In this document: positions 28,071 to 35,809 of the stretch, one piece after another | Layout: each line of letters starts with the position of its first letter | Position numbering within the stretch: the stretch's first letter is position 1 | From: Calothrix sp. NIES-2100 | Lineage (GTDB): Bacteria; Cyanobacteriota; Cyanobacteriia; Cyanobacteriales; Nostocaceae | NCBI RefSeq assembly: GCF_002368195.1 | Contig: NZ_AP018178.1 | Location: 3,554,791 to 3,618,790 of the forward strand | DNA: 64,000 nucleotides | Direction of reading: 5' to 3' | Notes under the pieces: generated by a model | Database searches by the model: none | Seen by the model: only the letters and a program-made list of their open reading frames with translations | What the model was told of the DNA's origin: nothing | Translations under genes and position numbers: made by a program

Positions 28071-28268
28071 CATTAAGACTTAAACCTTGACCATTAAGAA
28101 CAAAACCTCAACCATTAAGAACAAAACCTTGACTATTAAGAACAAAACCTCGACCATTAAGAATAAAACCTTGACCATTAAGAACAAAACCTTGACCATT
28201 AAGAACAAAACCTCGACCATTAAGAACAAAACCTCGACCATTAAGAACAAAACCTTGACCATTAAGAC
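28071..28268. repeat. Tandem array of about ten 21-bp units
   Basis: CATTAAG recurs at 28071, 28092, 28113, 28134, 28155, 28176, 28197, 28218, 28239 and 28260 with period 21. Unit core: ATTAAGAACAAAACCT with Y-G or C-A variants. No spacers, so not CRISPR. A diverged single unit is near 28450. Period 21 keeps a frame open on both strands, but start and flanks give no support for a protein. Confidence 0.9.
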
Positions 28269-28509
28269 TTAGGCGATTTACAGGAATAAATATACCGCCG
28301 CCGTTGGTTTCGACTTCGCTCAACCAACTCCAGAGTCGAGAGTTGAGCGTTCGCGTAGCGTCTCGCAGAGAAGCGATGCACTGAGCTAGCCGAAGTGTCG
28401 AAACTCGCCAACACAGGTAATTTCTTTCTCGGAAATCACCTTCAACCTTGACCATTAAGAATTAAAATTTAAGCGATGACTTTTGACTTCCGCGCAGCGG
28501 CACTAGGTG

Positions 28510-28609
28510 ATTATAGCGGTTCTCAATTGCTTAGAATACAGATCAATCGTAGGGGCACAGCAATGCTGTGCCCTATGGTGTATAGCACCCAAACGAGAAC
28601 CGCTATAAT
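28510..28609. mobile_element. MITE-like element with 15-bp terminal inverted repeats
   Basis: ATTATAGCGGTTCTC at 28510-28524 is the exact reverse complement of GAGAACCGCTATAAT at 28595-28609. Inside is GGGCACAGCAATGCTGTGCCC, itself palindromic. Isolated right-hand ends occur at 26060-26072 and 28721-28733. No coding capacity. Confidence 0.7.
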
Positions 28610-28854
28610 TTCGTCAAGGGGATAGCAAAATACAAATTATATGTGTTATCCACACTCGTAAGGGCACGGCAGTGCCGATGCCCCTACACGCGACGATATA
28701 ATTTTGTATTGCATCCAACTGAGAACCGCTATAAATTCCGAGAAATCACGGACATAAATCCAAATTTATGTGAAAAAATGGATATTTTTGCTGAACTAGA
28801 ATCTAACTTAATTGAGGCAAACTAGCTATATAAAACTCTAAAAGGAGTAAATTT

Positions 28855-29256
28855 ATGACTTTAAAGAAACGTACATCCCGGATTCTAGAAAAAGCTAAGT
28901 TTAGAGTTGCCGGACTGAAAGCTATTGATCCAAACATATCATTTGATGATAATTACAACTTACAAAATCTGACTCAAATAATACAGCAGTTTCACAGTAT
29001 GCTTGATGAATATAATGCTGCTATTGCTGTAATTGACTCTTCTAGAACCAAGCTTGACGACATGGAAAAAACCTTAAACATTATTTCCGATAAAATGCTG
29101 GTTGGGGTTGGTTTAAAGTATGGCAAAGACAGCAATGAATATGAACTTGCGGGTGGCGTTAAACAAAGCGAACGTGTCCGCAAAAGCAGATTAACCCGCT
29201 TGAAAAATAAAAATAGCGCAGAGAAAACAGCAAATGATAATGTAGTAACCGAGTAG
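28855..29256 (+). CDS. Small hypothetical protein
   Basis: 133 residues, with a good ribosome binding site (AAAAGGAG, 7-8 bases before ATG). Two amphipathic helical stretches (about 30-85) resemble a coiled coil. A conserved-looking block KYGKDSNEYELAGGVKQSER (about 96-115) and a basic, Asn/Lys-rich tail follow. I recall similar proteins of this size in Nostoc genomes without a function. It sits alone between repeat clusters. Confidence 0.6.
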   Translation: MTLKKRTSRILEKAKFRVAGLKAIDPNISFDDNYNLQNLTQIIQQFHSMLDEYNAAIAVIDSSRTKLDDMEKTLNIISDKMLVGVGLKYGKDSNEYELAGGVKQSERVRKSRLTRLKNKNSAEKTANDNVVTE

Positions 29257-29289
29257 TATATCTGCGCAAAAGTCAAAAGTACTATCTTT

Positions 29290-29400
29290 TGTGGCTTTGA
29301 GCTTCTAACGCTTATCCCACAGGCATTTTACCCCACCCCCAACCCCTGCCCCTAATCCCCAAAGGCGGCCCCGAGTTCCCCGCAAGCGAGGAGGGGGCTA
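29290..29400. repeat. CCCCACCCCCAACCCC-type palindromic repeat
   Basis: Motifs TTATCCCACAGGCATTTTAC and CCCCGCAAGCGAGGAGGGGG match the blocks at about 22740-22830 and 30909-30950. Confidence 0.7.
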
Positions 29401-29423
29401 TGATGTACATTAGTGGCGCTGAT

Positions 29424-30755
29424 TTACTGGGTTTTCACAATTCTAAACCCACTATGCTGATAAAAATTTGGTCGAAACCAATTGCGATAATATTTTAAAG
29501 CTTCTGTCCCATTAGTTATCCAACATCCCCCTAACATCATCTGATGTTTGGTATCAAAAAAGAGTGCTGAATTATCTTCATAAAGAAAATGAGGTTGATA
29601 TCCTGGAAGGGGGTTTAAGTTATCGCTTAACCATTCCCAAACATTACCCCGTAAATCGTACAATCCAGAGGGACTTTTGGCGGTTTCTAACATACCCACG
29701 GGACTGGGGGAGCCAAATTTGAAATTGAGATTGTAATTGTCTACATCTGCTACCGAATTATTACCGTAAGTCGCTAAATTATATTCGGCTTCACTCATTA
29801 AACGGATATCTTTACCTTGGGCGCGACAGTAAGCCATTGCTTCATAATGATTGACTTCCACTGGCCAATCTAAGGGTAAATCCATTTCATCAAACATGGC
29901 TCGATATTTATAACTGCCATTTTCATGTAACCAAAATCTGGGACATTGAATATTGTATTGAGTTTTCCAACGCCAAGATGCTTCATCCCAATATTCTTGA
30001 TTTTCGTAGCCACCAGCTTTGACAAAATAGAGAAAATCGGCGTTAGTAATGAGATATTTACTGGCTAAAAAAGGTGCAACTTCCACAGTACTTGAACCAT
30101 AATCAATATCCCATCCATAAGTTGGATCGTCAAAGGCTTTACCGAGTTTTGCTACCCCACCCCCAACTTCTATCATTTCATTAACGGGAGTGTAACCATT
30201 AAAAGGCGCATATTTCCAATTTTCGGGACGTTTGACTTTCTCAATTGGAAGTTGGCGAATTAACATTGAAGAAGTTTCAATGTGAATTCGCTGGTGTTCA
30301 ATCGCCATTATTAACGCCCATAGGGGATGATTTGGATGAATTGGGAGTGTAATTTTCGTTTTTTGAATCACTTCCGAAATGACTTCATAGGCTTTGTTTC
30401 GGTACTCCCAAATCTGTGGGACTTGCGCCGATTTGAAATGAGCGATCGCATCTTTGAGTTCTTCTGGTATTTCCGGATCTACCCCAATTTCAAACAGAAT
30501 TTCATAGTCTGGATTCAAGCGTCTGGACAATAATTCGACGCGGATTAATTTATTAATGTAAAAAACCGCCGAATGTCCTAAATAAAAGATTAAAAGATTT
30601 CGCAATGGGTCAGGATTGAGATAAAATGTATCTTCCCCCACCAGACTTTTCATCAAGGTGTCTTCGAGTTGCCACGCATTCTCAAAATAATTGAGGATTG
30701 TTTGGTTATTGCAATTATCAAGCCTTGGCGGATGAGCAGATTGCAGAGTATTCAT
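29424..30755 (-). CDS. ovoA: 5-histidylcysteine sulfoxide synthase (OvoA-type, EgtB-like nonheme iron enzyme)
   Basis: 443 residues. The N-terminal DinB-like part has the three iron ligands His61 (YLGHSAVFYINKL), His154 and His158 (EHQRIHIETS). The C-terminal formylglycine-synthase-like part carries DLRGNVWEWLSDNLNPLPG, LGGCWITNG and RPNFYQHSGFRIV, the pattern of OvoA rather than EgtB. OvoA joins the sulfur of cysteine oxidatively to C5 of histidine, the first step to ovothiol. Many OvoA proteins end in a methyltransferase domain; this one stops before it, and no methyltransferase or PLP lyase gene is adjacent. Single minus-strand gene. Confidence 0.8.
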   Translation of the reverse strand: MNTLQSAHPPRLDNCNNQTILNYFENAWQLEDTLMKSLVGEDTFYLNPDPLRNLLIFYLGHSAVFYINKLIRVELLSRRLNPDYEILFEIGVDPEIPEELKDAIAHFKSAQVPQIWEYRNKAYEVISEVIQKTKITLPIHPNHPLWALIMAIEHQRIHIETSSMLIRQLPIEKVKRPENWKYAPFNGYTPVNEMIEVGGGVAKLGKAFDDPTYGWDIDYGSSTVEVAPFLASKYLITNADFLYFVKAGGYENQEYWDEASWRWKTQYNIQCPRFWLHENGSYKYRAMFDEMDLPLDWPVEVNHYEAMAYCRAQGKDIRLMSEAEYNLATYGNNSVADVDNYNLNFKFGSPSPVGMLETAKSPSGLYDLRGNVWEWLSDNLNPLPGYQPHFLYEDNSALFFDTKHQMMLGGCWITNGTEALKYYRNWFRPNFYQHSGFRIVKTQ

Positions 30756-31130
30756 AATGTCAGCAAATTTCTGTTATGAAAGCAGTAGATAAATTAATGG
30801 TAGGGTATGTCAAACCTAAAGGGCATAAAAATTTTAACTAACCGCCGAGTAAGCGAAGAAAGATATAAGATTGGTATTCTATAGCATTTCTTGTCCCTTG
30901 TGAGATACACCCCACCCCCAACCCCCTCCCCGCAAGCGGGGAGGGGGCTATTGTTGGGAGCATCCCAATTTTGCAAAAATAAAATTTGTAGTGGGAGCAT
31001 CTTGCTCCCTAATACAAAGGAAGCGGGCTAGAAGCCCGCACTACAAATAAATAAATTTACACATTTGGGATGCTCCCCTATTGTTTAGCTCATTTGATTA
31101 GGAAAAGCTATATTATTTTCTGAGGAATTT
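30756..31130. repeat. Repeat-rich spacer
   Basis: No gene seen. Contains a CCCCTCCCCGCAAGCGGGGAG palindrome (about 30924-30945; motif shown in part) and a 57-bp element at 30988-31044 with GTAGTG/CACTAC ends and two hairpins, GGGAGCATCTTGCTCCC and GCGGGCTAGAAGCCCGC. Confidence 0.7.
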
Positions 31131-31706
31131 TTAACGATTGACTTTCAGCCAACTAAAAACCTGCTCAACTGTCAAATCAAGTGTTAAGAAGTTTGGGATT
31201 GGTAGAGATTCACTACCAGTTAATTCTAAAGGTTCTTGTCCGGGAATAAATGCCAAAATTAATCGGTCATCTGGGTCAATTAACCATCCTAGTTGAGTAC
31301 CATATTTGAGACAGTGCAAAATATTGCTAATAACTTTAGTAGCTTTTTGCTCAGGTGAAAGAATTTCTACCGTCCAATCAGGGAAAATTTCAAAGGTGTT
31401 GGGTACTTCACCATCTACCTCAAACGGAATTCTCTCCCAGCGAAATACGCTAGCATCGGGAACAATCGAACGTCCGCCAAATGTACAGCGTAATTCTGGA
31501 AAGGCTAAGGCGATTTGTGGCGTTTCTGCAACTTGATTCACAGCATCACAAAATTTGAATTGCAGACGCGAGTGTTTACCTTGAGGCATAGGTTTTTGGT
31601 AAATGCGACCATTAATAAATTCGCTAGCTGGCTGAGTTTCTGGGAGTGTGAGAAATTCATTGAGAGTCAAGGGTGCTGCTGTTGTCATATGCCAACTGTT
31701 TTGCAT
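31131..31706 (-). CDS. Uma2-family (DUF820) putative endonuclease
   Basis: 191 residues (ATG 31688 is an alternative start, giving 185). Family marks are EFINGRIYQKPMPQGKHS, SIVPDASVFRW, DWTVEILSPEQ and LKYGTQLGWLIDPDDRL. The PD ... E-I-L core fits the PD-(D/E)XK nuclease fold. Uma2/DUF820 proteins are strongly amplified in cyanobacteria and their biological role is unclear. Monocistronic. Confidence 0.88.
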   Translation of the reverse strand: MQNSWHMTTAAPLTLNEFLTLPETQPASEFINGRIYQKPMPQGKHSRLQFKFCDAVNQVAETPQIALAFPELRCTFGGRSIVPDASVFRWERIPFEVDGEVPNTFEIFPDWTVEILSPEQKATKVISNILHCLKYGTQLGWLIDPDDRLILAFIPGQEPLELTGSESLPIPNFLTLDLTVEQVFSWLKVNR

Positions 31707-31735
31707 TATTGTTATTTTATCCAGTTGCGATCGCC

Positions 31736-32074
31736 TTACTTTTGACTCAATGATAATTCTTGTCTAATTGATTCAGTAATCGCATCTACTAAAACCAAAC
31801 GCTGACTAATCGGTAATTGCACAACAGATTGCTTTAAATCCTGTGCAGATAAATTTATTAAATCTGATTGCACAGTATTTGATTTCTGTGCCAACACTTG
31901 CTTTAAATGATTTGACAAATCCACATGAAGTGTCTCTAAAAACATACAATCATTACCAATATTTGATAACTCATCTTCATCTAAATTTTCATTATTGAGA
32001 CGAGATTCATATACTTTGATTAAATTTTCAATTGCTTCAATAATAAACTGGATATCTTTAAAGGATAGTTTCAT
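31736..32074 (-). CDS. Small hypothetical protein, possible antitoxin-like partner
   Basis: 112 residues, helical and acidic in the first 65, then SAQDLKQSVVQLPISQRLVLVDAITESI, resembling the short addiction-module component type (L-P-x-x-x-R-x-x-L-V-D-A-I). It starts 29 bases after the stop of the next upstream minus-strand gene, so the two are probably one operon. Assignment as antitoxin is inference from size, charge and arrangement. Confidence 0.45.
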   Translation of the reverse strand: MKLSFKDIQFIIEAIENLIKVYESRLNNENLDEDELSNIGNDCMFLETLHVDLSNHLKQVLAQKSNTVQSDLINLSAQDLKQSVVQLPISQRLVLVDAITESIRQELSLSQK

Positions 32075-32103
32075 TTTTCCTGACCAAAGTATATATTTGA
32101 CTT

Positions 32104-32451
32104 TTAATTAATTTTATAAAACTTTTCTCCAATCTGCCTGAGTGCAGTTTTATAATTTGCAAGCGGCATAATCTCTTGAGGTTGCCATAACCAATGATTA
32201 TCGCGATCGTTAACTAATTTTAGTTCAGCAGCAATGTCTGTAGCCGGGTCTAATTTCCACCAATTTTTCCCTCTTCCTATAGTAGCGAATGTGGAAATAC
32301 CTCCGGGTGATGTGCCGTCTGGTAAAGTGGTCATAACAAAAATGACACTGTTCTCCTCAAATGTGGCAATATCTTTATTTGGTCTAACATTATCCATTCT
32401 AGGAGAAGTTGCATTGCCTTGAAGGTATAAGGAAATAGGTGTTTTAGCCAT
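32104..32451 (-). CDS. Small protein resembling Tse2-type ADP-ribosyltransferase toxins
   Basis: 115 residues. Features: SLYLQGNATSPRMDNVRPNK, then GGISTF, GRGKNWWKLDPATDIAAELK and DNHWLWQPQEIMPLANYKTAL. The order R-x-x-D, G-I-S-T-F, W-W-K-L, H-x-x-W-x-P, M-P-L-x-x-Y reminds me of the Tse2 toxin family, in which an NAD-binding-like fold is proposed. This is motif recall, not an alignment. Followed 29 bases later by a small gene that could be its neutraliser. Confidence 0.4.
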   Translation of the reverse strand: MAKTPISLYLQGNATSPRMDNVRPNKDIATFEENSVIFVMTTLPDGTSPGGISTFATIGRGKNWWKLDPATDIAAELKLVNDRDNHWLWQPQEIMPLANYKTALRQIGEKFYKIN

Positions 32452-32648
32452 TTAAACAGTGATGCATTATTTATTCTTGATTGGTCAAAAAAAATATATA
32501 TGACTCGTGGATAACTGAAATGTGGTTTTATGTTTATTTAATAAATCATTGCGCTGATGGATGTTGGAAAAGTGCGATCGCATACATATCTTCAACCTAT
32601 CCCCAATAGGCATGTTAATATTAATCCAAACCAAATTGAAGGAATAAT

Positions 32649-32858
32649 ATGACAAAACTTAACCTTGACGAAGAGAAAATTAAGCAACTATTTAAAAGCG
32701 CACTTATCGAAGTAATTCAAGAACAGAAAGAAGTATTTTCTGATTTGTTAGCAGAAATTATCGAAGATATAGCTATAGAAAAAGCTATCAAAGAAGGTGA
32801 AGATACAGAACCAGTCAGCCGAGAGGCAATTTTTAAGATTTTAGGAAATAAGGGATAA
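32649..32858 (+). CDS. Antitoxin-like protein of a RelBE-type pair
   Basis: 69 residues, ribosome binding site GAAGGA before ATG 32649. Acidic and helical, with the end pattern LAEIIEDIAIEKAIKEGEDT and SREAIFKIL that I associate with cyanobacterial antitoxins placed before RelE toxins. Its TAA stop (32856-32858) overlaps the beginning of the toxin frame. Confidence 0.75.
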   Translation: MTKLNLDEEKIKQLFKSALIEVIQEQKEVFSDLLAEIIEDIAIEKAIKEGEDTEPVSREAIFKILGNKG

Positions 32859-33121
32859 TTGTTGAGTTCCGCAAAAGCTTTGAAAAGGATTTGAGCAAAA
32901 TTAAAGATGAAACATTACTGCAAAGAATACAAACAGTAATTGAAGAAGTCGAAAATGCTGAAAATCTTGCAGAAGTGAATAATGTTAAAAAACTTAAAGC
33001 TGATGGTGATTATTATCGGATTAGAGTTGGAGATTACAGAATTGGGTTAACAATCTCTGATAATGCAATTGTTTTTGTCAGAGCGTTACAAAGAAAAGAT
33101 ATTTACAGGTATTTCCCTTAA
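32855..33121 (+). CDS. RelE/ParE-family toxin, start codon apparently lost
   Basis: The frame from 32855 reads IIVEFRKSFEKDLSKIKDET, then VKKLKADGDYYRIRVGDYRI, IVFVRALQRKDIYRYFP: a complete RelE-like mRNA-interferase fold of about 88 residues. There is no ATG, GTG or TTG at the expected start. The codons there are ATA (32855) and ATT (32858), and the first standard start is TTG 32891, which drops the first strand and helix. A related gene would be expected to begin ATGATTGTTGAG overlapping the antitoxin stop. Expression may be very low or absent. Confidence 0.7.
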   Translation: MIVEFRKSFEKDLSKIKDETLLQRIQTVIEEVENAENLAEVNNVKKLKADGDYYRIRVGDYRIGLTISDNAIVFVRALQRKDIYRYFP

Positions 33122-33190
33122 TTAGATTTTGGCAGCTTTCGTCCAAGCGTCTTTTACCTTTTGCTTGTGGTTAGGCGAAAAAAAGCGATC

Positions 33191-33335
33191 CAATACGGTT
33201 CGGTTAACGTCATTGCGAGCGAAGCGAAGCAATCGCAAAGACTCTGGGATTGCTTCGCTTCGCTCGCAATGACTGTAAATATTTTTGCTTATGTACTTAA
33301 CAACTTCCCTTTTCCCTTTAACCGAACCGTATTGA
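33191..33335. repeat. Nested palindromic repeats
   Basis: Outer inverted repeat: CAATACGGTTCGGTTAA (33191-33207) and TTAACCGAACCGTATTG (33318-33334). Inside sits the 65-bp palindrome 33209-33273 with GTCATTGCGAGCGAAGCG at the left and its complement at the right, a second copy of the element at 27912-27969. One element has apparently inserted into the other. Confidence 0.8.
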
Positions 33336-33388
33336 AAAGCGATCGCCTTTTCAAACAGCGATCGCTTTTTTAACTCAATCTCAAATCC

Positions 33389-35326
33389 TTACACTAAAAG
33401 TGTCTGCAACAAAGGTCTATCTTCCGATAACTTCCCTGTTCGCAACCATTCATTTAATTCTTCTGGTGCGACAGCTTGCTGGAGGCGTTCCCGCAATGCT
33501 GTACCTTCTAAAATTTCATCCTGCAACAGTTGTTGAGCAGTTTCTTCCAACAATGTACGGTTATGTTGCAGAATGCTCAAAGCGATGTGGTGAGCATTAT
33601 CTACTGTTTGCTTGACTTCCCGGTCAATTTCTTCTGCAACTTGCGGACTAATTGAACGGCGGGGATTTCCATAGCCTTCGATAAATTGCTGTTGAATCTT
33701 CTCAAATGCCACAGGCCCTAGTTTATCACTCATGCCATAGATGGTAATTGCCCGTTCTGCCAAATCCGTAGCTTTTTGGATATCATCAGACGCACCAGTA
33801 GACACCTTCCCAAAAACCACTTCTTCCGCCGAACGTCCACCTAATAAAGTTGCAATTCGTCCGCGAATTTCGTCTTCAATCATCAAAAAGCGGTCTTCTT
33901 CTGGCATTTGGATTGTATAACCCAAAGCACCTACACCACGGGGAACAACGGAGATTTTTTCCACTTTACCAGCACCAGGCATTAAAGCACCAATGATGGC
34001 GTGACCAACTTCGTGATAAGCTACGGTCTTTTTCTCGGTTTCATTCAACACACGAGAACGTTTTTCTAAACCAGCCACTAAGCGCTCGATGGCTTCGTTA
34101 AAATCTGCCATAACTACCGCTTGCCGATTTTGACGAGCTGCTAGCAATGCGGCTTCATTCACTAAGTTGGCTAAATCTGCTCCAGCAAATCCTGGTGTGC
34201 GGATAGCGATAGTAGCTAAATTAACATCATCAGCTAATTTAACGTTTCTGGCATGAACGTTAAGAATAGCTTCTCGACCAATTTTATCAGGGCGATCGAC
34301 TACAACTTGGCGGTCAAAACGTCCAGGACGGCGCAATGCAGGGTCAAGGACTTCGGGACGGTTGGTAGCGGCGATAATAATTACACCTGTATTAGCATCA
34401 AAACCATCCATTTCGGTGAGTAACTGGTTGAGGGTTTGCTCGCGTTCATCATTACCACCCACAAAACCACCAGCACCACCGCGAGATTTACCCAGTGCGT
34501 CTAATTCATCGATAAAGACAATACAGGGAGCTTGTTTTTTCGCTTGCTCAAATAAATCGCGGACACGCGCCGCACCGACACCGACGAACAATTCGATGAA
34601 TTCGGAACCGGAAATACTGAAGAAAGGAACCCCAGCTTCCCCAGCGATCGCTTTGGCTAATAATGTCTTACCTGTTCCGGGAGGCCCTACCAACAACGCA
34701 CCTTTAGGAATTTTCGCTCCCAAGCGGGTGTATTTATCCGCGTTCTTCAAGAAATCAACAATTTCTTCCAATTCAACTTTGGCTTCATCGACACCAGCCA
34801 CATCCGTAAATTTTACACCTGTGCTGCCATCAGAAGAAATCCGCGCCTTGCTTTTACCTACCGTCAGCGCTGCGGGGCCGCCTCCTTGACGATTCATTAA
34901 AAAGCCCCAGATACCAAAGAAAATTAACGGTGGCGCTACCCAGCTAACTAAAGTACCCAGCCAACCATTTTGATCTGGTAGTGGTGCAGCAAACTCAACA
35001 TTATGCTCGCGGAGAATCTTTGGTAAATCGAGATCCAGAGCTACGGGTGTAGTAGATAATACCTGTTGTGCCGGTTTGCCATCGGCAGTTTGGGTTTTCA
35101 GGACATACTCAATGCGATCGCCGCCGACTATCGCTTTTTCGACTTTACCAGCTTCTACCTGAACAACAAAATCGCTATAAGGAACTTGTGGCAATTTCGG
35201 CCCCAAGAAGCTAGGAACAATAAAGTTTAGCAGCAACAATACAGTTAGAAATATCAAGAAGCTGCCACCAAACTGCCGCCATCTCGAAGGTTTCAATTGA
35301 TTTTTATTATTTTTTTCAACAGGCAT
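33389..35326 (-). CDS. ftsH: FtsH ATP-dependent zinc metalloprotease
   Basis: 645 residues. TM1 about 22-40, periplasmic or lumenal segment, TM2 about 124-143, AAA module with Walker A GPPGTGKT (214-221), Walker B CIVFIDELD (268-276) and second region of homology RRPGRFDRQ, then zinc protease motif HEVGH (438-442). Length and order are typical of FtsH. It degrades unassembled or damaged membrane proteins; cyanobacteria have several paralogues (for example in photosystem II repair) and I cannot say which this is. Monocistronic, divergent from the next small gene. Confidence 0.97.
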   Translation of the reverse strand: MPVEKNNKNQLKPSRWRQFGGSFLIFLTVLLLLNFIVPSFLGPKLPQVPYSDFVVQVEAGKVEKAIVGGDRIEYVLKTQTADGKPAQQVLSTTPVALDLDLPKILREHNVEFAAPLPDQNGWLGTLVSWVAPPLIFFGIWGFLMNRQGGGPAALTVGKSKARISSDGSTGVKFTDVAGVDEAKVELEEIVDFLKNADKYTRLGAKIPKGALLVGPPGTGKTLLAKAIAGEAGVPFFSISGSEFIELFVGVGAARVRDLFEQAKKQAPCIVFIDELDALGKSRGGAGGFVGGNDEREQTLNQLLTEMDGFDANTGVIIIAATNRPEVLDPALRRPGRFDRQVVVDRPDKIGREAILNVHARNVKLADDVNLATIAIRTPGFAGADLANLVNEAALLAARQNRQAVVMADFNEAIERLVAGLEKRSRVLNETEKKTVAYHEVGHAIIGALMPGAGKVEKISVVPRGVGALGYTIQMPEEDRFLMIEDEIRGRIATLLGGRSAEEVVFGKVSTGASDDIQKATDLAERAITIYGMSDKLGPVAFEKIQQQFIEGYGNPRRSISPQVAEEIDREVKQTVDNAHHIALSILQHNRTLLEETAQQLLQDEILEGTALRERLQQAVAPEELNEWLRTGKLSEDRPLLQTLLV

Positions 35327-35526
35327 TTTGATGTACCCTCAAATTAATTTTGTCATTGGTCAATAGTCAGTGGTCAGTTGTCAATAGTCCCCTTCATCCC
35401 CCCATGCCCCATGACAAAGTAACGTGAATTGCAAAGTTTTGTATCTGTTAGGTCTATTCTAGAAACTAGATGGCGTAGACCAAATTGGTGTATACCCCAC
35501 AGAACAATGCGTATTGCCGAACTTGT

Positions 35527-35721
35527 ATGGAAAATAAGCTCTTTTTGGTGTTTAAAGTATTTCTACTCTCGATAGTGCTGTCGTTCTTGATTAAATATGC
35601 AGCACCGAGTCTTTTAATTCCGGGGACAGATGCAGTAGCCCTAATTATGGTTTTGTCACCGCCTGTGATTATGGCGATCGCATTATTATGGCGATTTCAG
35701 GCCCAAAGGCAAAATAGCTGA
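35527..35721 (+). CDS. Small two-TM membrane protein
   Basis: 64 residues from ATG 35527; the frame is open further upstream but without support. Two hydrophobic segments, about 7-24 (FKVFLLSIVLSFLIKY) and 37-56 (LIMVLSPPVIMAIALLW), are joined by APSLLIPGTD, with a polar tail. I recall small conserved proteins of this kind in filamentous cyanobacteria, function unknown. Lies 88 bases before the permease gene on the same strand. Confidence 0.65.
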   Translation: MENKLFLVFKVFLLSIVLSFLIKYAAPSLLIPGTDAVALIMVLSPPVIMAIALLWRFQAQRQNS

Positions 35722-35809
35722 TCTTTGTATAGGCGGAAGTTGCTAAAATCAGCTAACTTAGCTGCATCATGCATGATAATGCAGCTTGCCAACTGGTTGG
35801 AGTCCGCCT

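Larger units (their letters stand above)
27789..28854. other. Gene-free repeat cluster of about 1 kb
   Basis: Contains the palindromic element at 27912-27969, a 21-bp tandem array at 28071-28268, GC-rich mosaic repeat at about 28280-28420, a small inverted-repeat element at 28510-28609 and a further partial copy ending at 28735. Open frames here are translated repeats. Confidence 0.75.

Noticed and set aside
28071..28268. Possible CRISPR array
   Set aside because: The 21-bp units follow each other directly without unique spacers, and no cas gene is present in the window.
28108..28455. Minus-strand open frame of 115 codons with G-F-V-L-N-G repeats
   Set aside because: It consists of the 21-bp minisatellite plus a dispersed palindromic repeat, has no ribosome binding site, and the same repeat is equally open on the other strand.
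33161..33373. 70-codon frame downstream of the RelE-like gene
   Set aside because: It is made of the two nested palindromic repeats.
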